Shown here: positions 21,160-33,469 of the stretch, in pieces
How positions within the stretch are numbered: position 1 is the first letter of the stretch
Layout of the letters: each line of letters opens with the position of its first letter
Source of the DNA: Sambucus nigra
Lineage: Eukaryota > Streptophyta > Magnoliopsida > Dipsacales > Adoxaceae
Length of the DNA: 64,000 nt
Reading direction: 5' to 3'
Assembly (NCBI GenBank): GCA_949130495.1
Contig: OX422207.1
Location: 837,873,573-837,937,572, forward strand
Program-made: the position numbers and the translations under genes
Notes under the pieces: model-generated
The model's database searches: none
Seen by the model: only the letters and a program-made list of their open reading frames with translations
What the model was told of the DNA's origin: nothing

Positions 21160-22900
21160 ATGGGGAACACAGACAAAGTACCGAATGTGCAATCGAGTTT
21201 GATGATAGTCCTAGCCGAACTCACTGCCAAGGTTGACAACCTTCAAACTGAGGTTCATGAGATGTAACTAAACTGGATCCTTGTTCCCGAAGATCATGAG
21301 GTCCCCTTCCCTCGCGCTATGGGTCCACCTGCACTCGAGCCTATTTTGGTTCCCGAGGAATATCAACATGCTCCACGATCCCCTCCTGCTAATAGGCCAC
21401 CACTAGCCTAACTCCCTATACCGAATCTTACCCAACTAGGGGCTAACTTACCCATAATCGTTGATCCAAAAAATTAAACAAATTCAAGGAGTACCTTAAG
21501 TTATTTACCAAGAAGTTCCACCAAGTCCAAATATCTGGGAACTACATGGATTACACCCAAATGTCTCCTTACCATAAAGCAAGGCTTCAAAAAAAGTACA
21601 ATATGCCTAACATTGAGAAGAAATAAACCATAATGACCAATCAACCTTTCGAATAGGAGAAATTCAGTATCGTGAAGAAGAATTTCTAACCCCATGTCCG
21701 AGCGATGATGGGAGGATAATACTACCCTCATTTCTCAGCCCTCCGAGAAGTAGGAGTGAATATAAAAGAAGGTCTTGCCAAGATGGAAGCTGAGTTGAAG
21801 AAAATATCCAAATAATTCACTCCCAGAATTTATGAAAAGCCTGCCAGTATCGTAGTTTCAACCATTAATAACATCTTTCATCCTGCCACTTCATGGGCCC
21901 CAGAAAGTCAACCTAATCCAGTAAAAAAAGAATACACCGATCTCCACTCTCCCATCTCCAAAGTTTATCAGGACTTTTTAAGCCGAAATCTTATCAAGTC
22001 ATTAGACCCTCTTCCATTACCAAACCCACTTCCCAAAAATTTCAAAGTAGGTGCCCATTGTTATTTCCATCAAACATCCAACAATACTACTGATTAATGC
22101 TTCCATATCTGAAATGTAATCCAAGGTCTGATTGACCGGGGTGTCACCGCCCCACCAGCAAATCCTAAGCTAAACATAACCCACAATCCACTCCTAAATC
22201 ATACTAATTCCATTTTCCTAGAAGAAGAACCAGAATCTGATGCGTCTACCCAGATTGTACCCAGTAAGTTACCCTTCATGCCTATATATTCCCCTAAACC
22301 TCCCTAAGTTTGCCCATATTTTCTCCTACACCCTACCTATTTTACCAATCAGGCCCTGTCACTCCTTACTAGAGCATGCATCGTTGTCCGTACCCTCTCT
22401 GAAGGGAAATATATGGAATTATCAACAGTATTGAATCAGCTTCTAGAGTTCGGGTTAAAATTTCACTTGAGATTAAAATTGATTATCTGAGATTCACTAC
22501 GTTATTCTTGGAAGCTCAAAAGTTGGGTCAAGAGTCAGATAGTCGGGAGATACTACCGATGAAGTCAGTTTAGATGTTGTCATCCAGATCATGGTAGACT
22601 TATTCCAACAGACCAGTGAAATTTGTAGTATACCCAAACTACTTGATGATTTGAAACTACAAGGGTAGTTCGTCCCTTCACTTTTGCATCTCCCCGTTGA
22701 GTGGGAGGATCTATACAAAGACATTGAGGCTGCAGAGTGTATTAACTCTTCATGGAAAAATGATGCCGTTGCCACCAAATAGGGGGACAAATTCAATAGT
22801 TCAGATGAAGAGAAAAGCCCAGATAAGACTAACCTGATAGTCAGAATATGTGGAATGATATCATTTAAGGAGCTATTAGGATAAATCAACAATGTGGATG
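21160..22900 (+). pseudogene. gag: Ogre-like gag, heavily decayed
   Basis: The ATG at 21160 opens MGNTDKVPN with a helical segment (LAELTAKVDNLQTEVHEM) and stops after 35 codons at 21265-21267. Homology continues in pieces: NYMDYTQMSPYHKARLQKKY near 21540-21600, MGG.YYPHFSALREVGVNIK near 21710-21765 and CYFHQTSNNTTD.CFH near 22060-22105. Many stops and several frameshifts are present. It is recognisable as a Tat/Ogre gag by layout and motifs. Confidence 0.7.
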
Positions 22901-23042
22901 AATAACCTCAGATAGATGAAGAAATAGGGTTTTTGTTTCCCCCTCTTCTGTAAACCATATGACTAGATCATAAAGGCATTACCAAGTTCCAAACCAGTAA
23001 CCATTAGCAATCGATAAAGGTGAAGGTGTTGAAAAACTTCCC

Positions 23043-23760
23043 ATACCGAAAATGACCCTTGAGGAGAGAAAGATCCTCGATTAGTTGAAGAAAACCCAAG
23101 CTAATATCACTAAGTGGGGACACTTTATGTCTTCCCAGCTGTACCGGAATGCCTTGATCAAACTACTCACTGGACCCATAGTCCCTCCTTCCACCAGGCC
23201 AGAAGAAGCATTAAATCTAGACGAATCTCTAACCTTTACTAGAATTATCTCCTTCTCCGAAGAGGAAATCCCTAAATTTGGTCCAAATCACAACTATGCT
23301 CTCAATATCTCTATCGAAGTTATGGGAAAGACCGTTCCCTTTTCGCATGTCGATAATGAATCGGTTGTTAATATTTGTCTAATGGGAACCCTCAATTTCT
23401 TAGGACTGAAAGTGAGCGAACTTTCTCTAACCTCTTCCACGGTGCGTGCTTATGACAATACTCATCGGGAAGTGATGGGATCCATCAATCTTGCAATAAG
23501 GGTTGGCCTTATAAATTCCATTATTGAATTTCAAGTCATCGATATCTTGGCTTATTTTACTTTATTTCTCGAACGACCATGACTCCACAGTATTAAAAAT
23601 GTGTCTTCCTCCGTCCATCAAAAATGGAAGTTCTTCACCAATGGGAAGGTCATCACCATCTTGGGCGACGATGATAATACCGATAATTCAAGCACCAATA
23701 ATCTAGTAGTAGAGATACAACACAGGGAAAATGATATGCTTCTGTTAGGTTTTTGAGTCG
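23043..23760 (+). pseudogene. Ogre-like aspartic protease, broken
   Basis: An open stretch of 165 codons (23085-23582) ends in a stop. It contains FSHVDNESVVNICLMGTL, where the usual D-x-G active site reads D-N-E, so the catalytic glycine is lost. VRAYDNTHREVMGSINLAI and FQVIDI follow, as in Ogre proteases. The frame continues shifted as SIKNVSSSVHQKWKFFTNGK (about 23583-23645). The protease is inactive as written. Confidence 0.78.
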
Positions 23761-24699
23761 AATCGCTTTCGCTCCCAGTAGGGGAGGATTTTAAAGATAG
23801 GGTTTGTCCACAGTATAGCCCTCATGACAATGTCAGTGTGATAAAGATGTTCAAGAACATGCATTTTATGCCTGGATTGGGGCTGGAATGATAACAAAAG
23901 GGAATACTAAAGCCTATAGTGTTGAAGAAAGCCTCTCCTTCTTGCAGTTTGGGTTATCATCCATCAGCAAAAGAAATCATAATGCTCCGCCAACCTCGGT
24001 TGAAGAGAAGTCTTGAAAGCATCAAAATTGTCTTAAGAGATTCATTGAACGGAAGATTCATCAGAGAGGGTGAAGATTTACCCTTTTGCGACTTTCCCGA
24101 ACCATGGCATGATCACATGGACAAGAATATGAAACAAGGAATGTAGATATTTTTCCAAGACAACTACTCATGGGCCAAAAGTTCCCATTATCTTGTGCAA
24201 CCACTCATTTAGAAGACTACAGACATTACCGAGGTTTTAGAGGAAGATAATTCTGAGGATTCGTTAAATTTATAAACACTGGGTTGACACTCTGCATGAT
24301 TCACTCAAGCACTACATTATCGGATCCATCCTTCCTAATTAAAGTTGCTAATGCACCTCTCCTCAACTGGCATGCTATATCAGTTCCACCTATAAAATTC
24401 AACCCAACTCAAATATTTATCCCATTTCCTCTTCTTTTGTTGTTCCTGCCTATTCTAATGTAATCGAGAGCTCTTGTGATGTGGTTCTTAATGTTGTCTT
24501 TCCTAACAATGAAATAAATGAAGATTTTGAGTATCTTGTTGTGTCTTAAATTAACTGTCTTAATTCTAATCAAGCACTTGATGACAATGATTTAGAAAAT
24601 GAACAATTCTTAAATTATCTAAATAAATTTAATAACATATAACATAACCGCATTCAAGTTAATGAAAATGAACTATTCCTATTAATTTTGGTTCTAGTC

Positions 24700-24945
24700 G
24701 CCAACTGAGCGATATTATGATAGGGTCTACCCTTGACGAGCATGAGCACGTGCAACTTTAAGAACTACTGAAGGAATTTGGGAATGTCTTCGTATGGTCC
24801 TATGATAATATGCCCAGCATTGATCCTAAGATTGCTCAGCAAGAGATTCCAACTCTCCCAAAATAAAAATTGATCAAACAGAAAGTGTGACAGCTCCACA
24901 CCGAATGGTTGCTCAAGGTTAAGGAAAAAGTGGGCAAACTATAAC
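24700..24945 (+). pseudogene. pol: Ogre-like RT, N-terminal scrap
   Basis: The words STLDEHEHVQL, ELLKEFGNVFVWSYDNMPSIDP and EIPTLPK match the segment just before the RT fingers in Tat/Ogre pol, with stops. At about 24945 the sequence switches directly into 48-bp repeats, so RT palm, RNase H and integrase have been deleted. Between 23760 and 24700 only scattered, frameshifted linker sequence is seen. Confidence 0.72.
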
Positions 24946-25221
24946 TTAATCCCTCAGAATTAGCTTCAACCCACAGAATTTTCCGCTTCTACTTAAGCCC
25001 TCAGAATTGGCTTTAACCCACAGAATTGGTCGCTTATACTTAAGCCCTTAGAATTGGCTTCGACACGAAGAATTGGTCGCTTATACTTAAGCCCTTAGAA
25101 TTTTTCACTTCTACTTAAACCCTCGAAATTGGCTTTGACCCGCAACATTGGTCACGTCACTTAAGCCCTCAGAATGGGCTTTGACCCGCAGAATTGGTCA
25201 CCCCTACTTAAAGCCCTCAGA
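24946..25221 (+). repeat. 48-bp tandem repeat array, left block
   Basis: About six degenerate units of CTTAAGCCCTCAGAATTGGCTT followed by CGACCCGCAGAATTGGTCGC. The array continues after CACTA-1 at 29093. Confidence 0.9.
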
Positions 25222-25275
25222 CACTACACCAAAACTGTCGGATTATCATGGTCATTGACTGTGACAAATCAAAAC

Positions 25276-25457
25276 TATCACGGCCATTGACCGTGATAAG
25301 TCTGAGCCTGACAACTGTTTTTATCACAAACTTGTCATGGTCAAAGACCGTGACAAGTTCATTATACTTGTCACAGTATTTGACCTTGACAAGTTTTGTC
25401 ACGGTTAAATATCATGACAAACCCTAAAACAATTGTCATGGTCAAAGACCGTGACAA
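25276..25457. repeat. CACTA-1 subterminal palindromes, left end
   Basis: Five copies of a word of the form TTGTCACGGTCA-N-TGACCGTGACAA lie at 25276-25298, 25331-25357, 25369-25393, 25397-25420 and 25432-25457. Each copy is itself nearly palindromic. The right end has three more at 28947-28975, 28983-29008 and 29023-29049. Subterminal repeats are the binding sites of TNPA-type proteins in known CACTA elements. Confidence 0.85.
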
Positions 25458-26000
25458 TTCTGGGTAAAATTTAACAAAAATCTACTGGGCAGTATGACCA
25501 CTCCCCCTGCCCAGTAGTATATTTGTACCTGTTATAGCAAAATTGTACCTGTTCAAACAACATATATCTATATAAAATAGAAAGAATGGGCCAAATCATT
25601 GCATATATAATTCCATATCCAAATAAAATATAAATACAATCCATATCCAAACCAAAATGTGACAAATCAAAAAATTACAAATATAATCCAAGTGTCCAAA
25701 TAAAATAGATATAAATAATCAATGGATAGAGTCATCGGTAGGTTGGAAGAGGAAGGAAGGCCACACAATATACGTATTGAGACACCCCTCAATATGCGTC
25801 ACGCCATATTATTTGTGCAATCACAATACGGAGTTCTCCTTTTTGGGTATCACATGCGTGACGAGCACTTTGGCCTTGATGTTTTAAAGGAGATGTTCAC
25901 GAACCGGCAAACTCGGGTGGGTTTTCGGGTCCCTCAACACCCTCTCTATCCACTGGCCATAATATATGTCGAGTAAAAACAAGCTCGACCAACCGATTAT

Positions 26001-27030
26001 TTACAAAGGCATCTGTACGGGAGCCAAGATAGGAACCGGATCATCAAGCGGTGAGTTTGCGCGTATCAACGATAAAGCAGTGACGTCCATATCCTCATTC
26101 TCGTCCAACTCCTCCTCCACGATCTTCTCATTCCCCTTGCCATTTACCTTGCTCAACTCATTAGTTATGAAGGCGTACATATCTAGGACCATTGCCTCCA
26201 ACCTTGATAGCTTCTCGTCATGCATGTCCACCTGACGAGCCAACTCGGTGTTGCTCGTCTACTTTCCAATGATTCTAGACTTGCCCACCCACAAGATCAC
26301 CCCCTAGTACTCCCCTTGCAATTAGATTAGATCACTTAGCGAATTGTGTTCGTAGCCAAAGATGCCTTGTTATCCTCAGACTGAAACACATGCACTTCCT
26401 TAAGCTTTGCCTGAAAGTACAAAAAGCAGACGATTAGTTAATTAAGTAAATAAAAAAATTATAACATAATCAACAAAAATTAAACATTTATAACATACAA
26501 TCGTGGTCACGATGCTCAGGGACACCTGCTTGTCCTTGCCCTTATTCGTTCTAATTTCCACATATGCATCGAGCCTATGTGGCCTACCCCCAGGGCCACT
26601 TCCCGTGTCCTGAAATATAATAGTGCAAAATTAGTAGTAACGCAAAATAAAATAATGCAAAATAACATAAAACTATAATTATAGAAAAATAAAAACTTAC
26701 CATCATGTGCTCCACCTCGTCGTAAGACGTCTGCCCGGAGTAGTGCACGTCCGACTTTTTTGCTCGATTTTCCCTCCTCGGTTGGTAAGATGCCAATTTT
26801 CGCTCCTCGATCTCATTGTCGATGAAATTTTGACACTGTGCCAATGTGATCGTCTCTTTCAGTGCGACAGTCTCATTCAATCTGAGAATGGAGTCCCTGG
26901 TTTTCCCAAAGTACAATGCCCGCAAATTTTTCTTCCACGTCTTATGTTCTTCCCTCAACTTCTCCTGATCCTTGTACATCATCACTGACCTCATTCTCTT
27001 CCACTTCATGAACTCTATATGCGTCATCAA
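26001..27030 (-). pseudogene. CACTA-1 TNPA-like gene (Ptta/En/Spm plant transposase type), spliced
   Basis: On the minus strand an exon (27030-26701) encodes MKWKRMRSVMMYKDQEKLRE to SYDEVEHMM and ends at a GTAAGT donor. A second exon (26609-26499, 37 codons) begins after TTTCAG with DTGSGPGGRPHRLDAYVEIR and ends at GTATGT. A third starts at 26410 after TTTCAG with AKLKEVHVFQ and meets a stop at about 26336. The phases agree across both introns. Further down, SNTELARQVDMHDEKLSRLE to 26001 forms the usual coiled-coil and acidic C-terminus, but the part from 26335 to 26260 has stops and a frameshift. The family binds subterminal repeats. Confidence 0.72.
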
Positions 27031-27092
27031 TTAAATCCTCTAACATCGTCCCCTTGTACATCTATCCTACTTGTTAAAGGTTGTTGTGAAGG

Positions 27093-27374
27093 TTACTCGG
27101 GGACAAAAAGAACTTTCGATTCCTTGTGAAAACACCAAAATCCATAACTATCTTGCATAACCCATATAAATAAATGTAGTTCAACTATTTTCCACTCAAA
27201 CATCGTACCATTCTCACTCCTAGCGCACGGACACGAAAACTCTTCATCATTATAACATCTCTTTGCGTATTTCACAAATTCATTAGAACCTCTCTGAAAC
27301 ACATCTCCTAATCTATTTGTCTCACCCATCCCCTCTTTGTATTTAGGATATCCCATCACAGCTACTCCAAACAA
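27093..27374 (-). pseudogene. CACTA-1 transposase-associated N-terminal domain, scrap
   Basis: The minus-strand frame has GSNEFVKYAKR, then SCPCARS.NG, then LHLFIWVM.DSYGFWCFHKE. This matches the zinc-finger-like domain found at the N-terminus of CACTA TNP2 transposases (Transpos_assoc, PF13963). No downstream catalytic part is present before the TNPA-like gene, so it is a remnant after an internal deletion. Confidence 0.68.
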
Positions 27375-28946
27375 TCACATATTATAGGTAAGAAGAAAAT
27401 ATTCGTGGATTAGTATAAACAAAAGTGTGAACATTTAGTTCCCATTAGTATAAACAATCACCTATTACTTGTTGTATAAAACTTATAGTATGTTTCATTT
27501 AATTATGCCTTATTTATATTCGATTTTTAAATTTCAAATTCAAATTCAATTTATAATATTAAATCTTATTTTCTCCATCTCCTCTAAAGGCTGAGTGGCC
27601 ATATCCCATTCAAGACCGCATAATTCTGTAATATACTTAACAACTCATGCACATTGTTCCAATTTGAGGAAAATTCGGCAGCATATCCCCAAAGTTCTCC
27701 AAGTACATGACGTAGATTTTCAAGTGTGAGTGTTATTTCAATTGATAATTGAAATAACACTTAACATCGCATCATCTAGTATGTACCCAAAAAACATTAA
27801 GATACAATTGTATAACTTCCTCCAAAAGTAATAAGTTTAAGCCAGTAAGAATATTATTATACACAAACTATGCAGTCCCAAACTGTCCAAACGGGACAAT
27901 TCGAGAGATCTCATTAGAGGGTAATGACTCTCGAACGGGTCTAAGGGCTATTGAATGTGTATGCATAAGAACTATAAGGCTAGTATCTATGCGCACTATG
28001 TGTAATTTCAAGTATGTTTTATTTAATTATCATAAGTAAGTTCTCGTGCCACTCTCGAACGGGTCATGACGCAAAGTAAGTTTAGAAAAAAAAATTGAAA
28101 ACTCCCCCTCCCCCCCCCCCCCCCCCATTTTGGCAATAATCCAGTGGTCTTGCCACTTCCAAAATTAACCAACACTAAAAATTAAGACACTATAATTATT
28201 TAAGGATTTATCAGTGTGAATTAAATTAAGGATTTAAAAAAAATAAAGCACCAACTTTCGTATCCAACCACATTCGTCCAATATAATCCAATAACAACAA
28301 CAAACCAACAATGTGTATCACATACTCCTTCTAATTCTTCTACTAAATTAATTCAACATTAACAAATTCTAACCAATTTCAAACGTAAATAAGAATATAC
28401 AATAAGATTCAATCAATATTAACAATACTTATTAATTTCAATCCCAACTAACATCACCCAATCAACATTAACAATTAATTTTAAGTCCTAAACTAAAAAT
28501 AAAAATACCAAATTAAAAACCACACACACACACACACCTCCCCCACTAACCCCCCTGCAGGGACCCCCTGACCCACCACCCCCTGCCCCCTTCCCCCCAC
28601 CATACACACATGCACACACACACTCACCCACCCCTTCACACACACACACCCCACCCCCAGACCCCCTGCCCCACCCCCCACCTCCACTGCCCCTACCCCT
28701 ACCCCCACCACACACACACACCAACACACACACACACACACACACATCCCTCTCACCCTCCCCCCCCCCCACACACACACACCTGCACACACACACATAC
28801 AAAGGAAAGAGAAAGAGAGGAAAAACCCACCTAAAAATGTAGAGAGAGAAAGCAGTCCCGCACTTTCAGAGAGAAATTGGAGGGAAGTGAAAACGGTGGA
28901 AAAAAATAATGGGGAAGGTTTTTTTTACTGAAAATGTCGTCACGAA
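27375..28946. other. CACTA-1 noncoding interior with C-rich and (CA)n tracts
   Basis: It is AT-rich to about 28500, with a poly-C run near 28101-28126. Bases 28518-28800 are a CA/C-rich low-complexity block (CACACA and ACCCCC). The long open frames there are compositional and are not counted. A purine-rich piece (28800-28900) follows. On the minus strand this would be the promoter and leader side of the element. Confidence 0.6.
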
Positions 28947-29092
28947 CCTGTTACGGTCATTGACTGTGACAACTTTCTAATGTTGTCACATTTATTGACC
29001 GTGATAATAAAGGCGTATTTTTTTATCATGGTCAATGACCGTGACAAGGATGGTTGGCTGAAAGGTGACAATTTGGCCTTTTTGGTGTAGTG

Positions 29093-29730
29093 ATAATTGG
29101 CTTCGACCCTCAGAACTGGTCACTCCCACTTAAGGTCCTCAGAATTGACCTCAACCCTCATAATTAGTCGCCCCCACTTAAAGTCCTCGGAATTGACCTC
29201 GACCCTCGAAATTAGTCACCCCCACTTAAGGTCCTCATAATTGACCTCGATCTTCAGAATTACTCACCTCTACTTAAGCCCTCAGAATTGGATTCGACCT
29301 GCAGAATTGGTCACCTCTACTTAAAGCACTCAGAATTAGCTTCAATCCGCATAATTGGTCACCTCTACTTAAGGTCCTCAGAAATGACCTCAACCCTCAG
29401 AATTGGTCTCCTCTCACTTAAGGTCCTCATAATTGACATCGACTCTCAGAATTGGTCACTCCCACTTAAGGTCCTCATAATTGACCTCGACCCTCAGAAT
29501 TGGTCACTCCCACATAAGGTCCTCAGAATTGACCTCGACCCTCAGAATTGGCTCCCACTTAAGGTCCTCAGAATTGACCTCGACCCGCAGAATTGGTCAC
29601 TCCCTACCTTAGGTACTTAGAATCTACCTCAGCTCACCAAATCAGTCATCCCCAGCATTACCTTATATCCTTAGAATTGGCCTCGACCCTCTGAATCGGT
29701 CATCCTCATCCCTTTTGGTCCACAGAATCG
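29093..29730 (+). repeat. 48-bp tandem repeat array, right block
   Basis: About 13 units of ACTTAAGGTCCTCAGAATTG-ACCTCGACCCTCAGAATTGG-TCACTCCC. The period is 48 (anchors at 29131, 29179 and 29227). Because 48 is a multiple of three, an open frame of 110 codons with a 16-residue repeat arises (29288-29620). I do not regard it as a gene. Confidence 0.92.
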
Positions 29731-29839
29731 ACGTATTTTCCAAAACATCATGTGGTGTCTATTCGACGGCTTTCACTTATTACAAGATCACCCATCAAGG
29801 GGCTCTATAGACACCACATTATAGGACCTCCTAAATCTC

Positions 29840-30520
29840 TACTTAGGTTCTTAGCACCTCCCCATTTCCCGATAAACCCTAGGTCATACTCTGAGTACCG
29901 ATCTAGAGGCCATCGGGCGCTCTTGGGCCCGTTTGACTCTGGTCAACTTCGTCGTTAGAGTAGAAACTCTTTGAATCTTCAAAGGGAACTAAAACACCCT
30001 TTCAACGGTCTGCCCCGTGCACAAAATAGCATAATCGGTCAAACGAACGATCTATTTTCCCCAAAAAATTGATCTGAAGGCCACGGACGCGCTCAGGCTC
30101 CATTTGACCAAGGTCAAATATTTAGCTCAAATGAGATTCAATGAATCTTCGAAGGGTACTGAACACCCTTTCCAACAGTTTGTCCCGTGCATGAATCAGC
30201 CTTACGCAATGGATGAACGACCCGTTTTACTCCGAAGTGGTCACCAGGCACTTTCGGGACCTAGTTGACCAAATTCAACTCCCCGAACCGAGCAAAACTC
30301 TTTGGAATGTCGAAGTACCTCTCATAAGATCTCCAATGGTCCTCCTCTTATGTAACTCTAACTTACAATTCAGACGAACGATCCATCGTCGCCCGATGAT
30401 CTCCCCTCCAAAGGATCGAAAAGCGCTTCCGAGCCTCGTTTGACCCCAAGTCAACTCTCGGACCCAGGAGAAGCTCGAAGGACCCTTGAAGGTATCTGAA
30501 TTACCTTTCATACGGTATTC
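29840..30520 (+). repeat. About 169-bp degenerate tandem repeat inside the Ogre-like LTR
   Basis: The anchor CCCCGTGCA and its variants recur at about 30015, 30184 and 30521, with a weaker unit between. Each unit also has CGTTTGAC..GGTCAA and GAATCTTC.AAGG words. The left LTR begins exactly in the equivalent of the last anchor, so the truncation may have arisen by recombination between units. Confidence 0.6.
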
Positions 30521-31338
30521 CCCGTGCATGATTTCGATCAATGGATTGCATTCTCCAATCATTTTTCTAAAAAATCTGCACGAGACTCCAATTGGCAGGT
30601 CCATTTCCCAACTTATCGGCAGTGTGCCTAGGGTCACCTGCCAATTGGCAGGTCTAGGGCTATGACAATCGAAACCCCCTAACCCTATAAATAGAGGGCA
30701 TGATCTCACTGTCAAGGTACACGTCATATCGATCAACCCCAGTGATCTCAGCAACATTCTCTTAAAATCAGTGCGGTTTACATATCAAAACCCATTTCCA
30801 ACATTCCCCCCTCCATAATTATCTTAGAAAACTTAGTAAATTACCTTCCCCCTCCTCACTCCACTTTCATCCAAGTGTAAGGGCAACCCTTCAACATCCA
30901 AGATCAAGCTCAAGATCTCCAAGAAGGTAAAATCTCTCACTTTCTCTCTAAATTCTCTTAAATTTTGCACTAGATTATTTCATTACTTACTTTAGCACTT
31001 TATTCCTTTAAACCACATATATTAATATACCATTTTATTATTATTATTGCACATACTTTATTTTATATATAAAAAAAAAAAAAAAAACCAAGAAAAAAAA
31101 GGATTTTACTCATAAATTCCGAGCAGGAATTCTCACACCAAAACACCTTTTTCTAAAGACACATATATAAAAGAAACCCCCGGTTGGATTTATAGGATAA
31201 ACCCACCCTTATGCTATATGCGAACTACGTGTACTTTGATGCCTTCATAGGCTACGTAGACATCTTGGGCAAAAACCCGACAGTCGAGTCTAATTTTCCA
31301 AATTTTCCAATTTTCCTATTTTCACATTTGTCACCTTT

Positions 31339-31443
<105 letters not shown>

Positions 31444-32149
31444 GTTTTTTATCCTTATAGACGTTTTATATGAACATGTATTATCGTTACATCATAACAA
31501 TCAATATATCAATAAATTCTTACATCGTATTTTCTAGATATATTTTTGGGAACATTCTTATGGATGATCTCACTTTATCTCTCTCATGGTATGAATTGGG
31601 CAATTCCCATTATATATACATGCACACACTTCACGAATAAATAAAGGAAAACAATAACACGAGCCCATGAGATACCGATAGGGCGGGGTGGGTGCCTAAC
31701 ACCTTTCCATTCCGTAACTTAGCCTCAGGACCTTCACACTATTAGTTTCGTTAGCATCAGTTTGTCTTTGATGGCGCTCTCTCGAGGCGGCGACATTTTC
31801 TTTTGCCTGTTATGCGCAAAATAGGTTGGCGACCCGAATCGCTCACTACAAAAAAAAGTACTTTTTAAAACAAAACGTTTTGAGACGACTAAAAATTGAG
31901 TCTTTAAAATTCACTTTTTAAAACAAATAAAATTAACCGTCTCAAAAACTATTCTTTTTAAAACCCTATTTATTCCCAGTCACAAAAAGTATACCTAAAG
32001 ATACTGTAAATTGACACCCATCTCAAAAGGTATAAATTACGAGAGAGCTCCAAAAAATTTCGGTTCCCCGCTCCTAAGTTTTTAGGCTCCCGCTTCTTCT
32101 AAGCCTAACAAAATAAATAAAAAATAAAGTAAAAAGACACAAAAAAACC

Positions 32150-32671
32150 CACCCCTGTTCTCCTCTTCTTCTTCACCCGCACACACCCTTGCGCCCCAGC
32201 TCTCTAGCCCTAGCCACGTCGCTCAAGTCCTATACCAGCTCACGCCATCGCCCATGTTATTGTTTAAGGCCTAGGTAAGTCTTATTTCATCATTTGTGTC
32301 TTTTTTACTACTCGAATTACATATAGACCTGTGTTGGGTGAAATTTCTGTTTATTTTTGTTGAGGACTTGGCATGTTGTGGAGTGAAGACTTATGTTTGA
32401 GATTATTAGTTTTTTTTCAACTTATGTTTGAATATTTTCTTATTCCCTTTATATTGTCATTTATTTATTCATGTTTTTTTGGCAGGAAGACAAACTAAAT
32501 GATCCCGAAAATTCAAGTTATAATATCGTCAAATTGATACGGATAAAAGGCAATTTTAATTCTTGGTTATTGATTATTATCATTATTTTTTGTACTGGAT
32601 TTATTTGTAGTGGGGATAGGAGGTTAAGGGTGAGCCAATTGAAAACCCATATTGTCAACTGGTTGTTGTAG
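32150..32671 (+). other. Possible 5' exons of the CACTA-2 gene
   Basis: A C-rich stretch (32150-32275) ends at AGGTAAGTC, a good splice donor. The next candidate exon starts after TTTTTTGGCAG (about 32485). No product is recognised. The block sits where a transposon promoter and leader would lie. Confidence 0.35.
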
Positions 32672-33469
32672 TATAGTTTTAAGATTAATTTATGAGAATA
32701 TTTGTAGACTTGTTTGTATGAATTTTAGTTAAATTATTGATATGTTTGTTTGTGTTAATTAATTTATGTCCTTTGGATGTATTTTATGCCATTAATTTGA
32801 TTTACTATTTGATTATGATTTTATATTGTGATATATGTAATGGACCCACTTAATTCAAACATGTATCACCGTTGAAAAAATTGCCAATGTTATCCAAGTA
32901 TCTCATGGGAAACTATGAAGAACAAACAAGGATACGGGTGTCATGTCTGACACGACACGGACACGCCGACACAAAAAACTTTAAAAAAGGACATGACACA
33001 ACAAAGACACGACGACATATAAATATATTTTTATATTTGTGTGTACATATATACATACATACTTTCATCTACTTTGCATTTCAAAAACAAAAAGTAGTTG
33101 TGAAACTAATTTATTAAAATTAACATGGTTTAGTATTTCATAATGATAGTTAAATCGTAAGTCAAAGATGTGTATTTAAATTAGGCGAGATAATAACTTC
33201 GTTCTTTTAACTTTTCTTATTATTATTCATACACCTTTAAAGATTTAATTTTACAAGATGACACTAGAATTTCATAGTGTTCTTTAATTTTGGCACCCCG
33301 TCGTGTCCACGAAATGTCCGGGCCATGTTCATGAAGTGTCCGCCTTTTTTTAAATACCAAACAAGTCTTACAATCCATGACGAGTGTCGTATGAATGTCG
33401 GAGTGTCTGGAATGTTCGACATGGGTACGTCACTGTTGGAGAAGTGTCCGTGCTTCTTAGGTAGGAAAT

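Larger units (their letters stand above)
25222..29092 (-). mobile_element. CACTA-1 (En/Spm) DNA transposon, deleted derivative
   Basis: The ends are CACTACACCAAAA (25222-25234) and its complement TTTTGGTGTAGTG (29080-29092). The flanking triplets are AGA (25219-25221) and ATA (29093-29095), a 3-bp target duplication with one change. It lies inside a 48-bp repeat unit, whose sequence resumes on the far side. Subterminal inverted repeats occur at both ends. The coding region on the minus strand has a TNP2-associated N-terminal scrap and a TNPA-like gene, but the catalytic transposase is missing. Confidence 0.9.

Noticed and set aside
28488..28834. Gly/Val/Cys- or His/Pro/Thr-rich open frames on both strands
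   Set aside because: They come from the CA/C-rich low-complexity block in CACTA-1.
29288..29620. 110-codon repeat protein
   Set aside because: It is a by-product of a 48-bp period. There is no promoter and no homology.
24946..29730. Regularly spaced 48-bp repeats as a CRISPR-like array
   Set aside because: The units are contiguous with no unique spacers, they decay like a tandem repeat, and the context is a plant retroelement.
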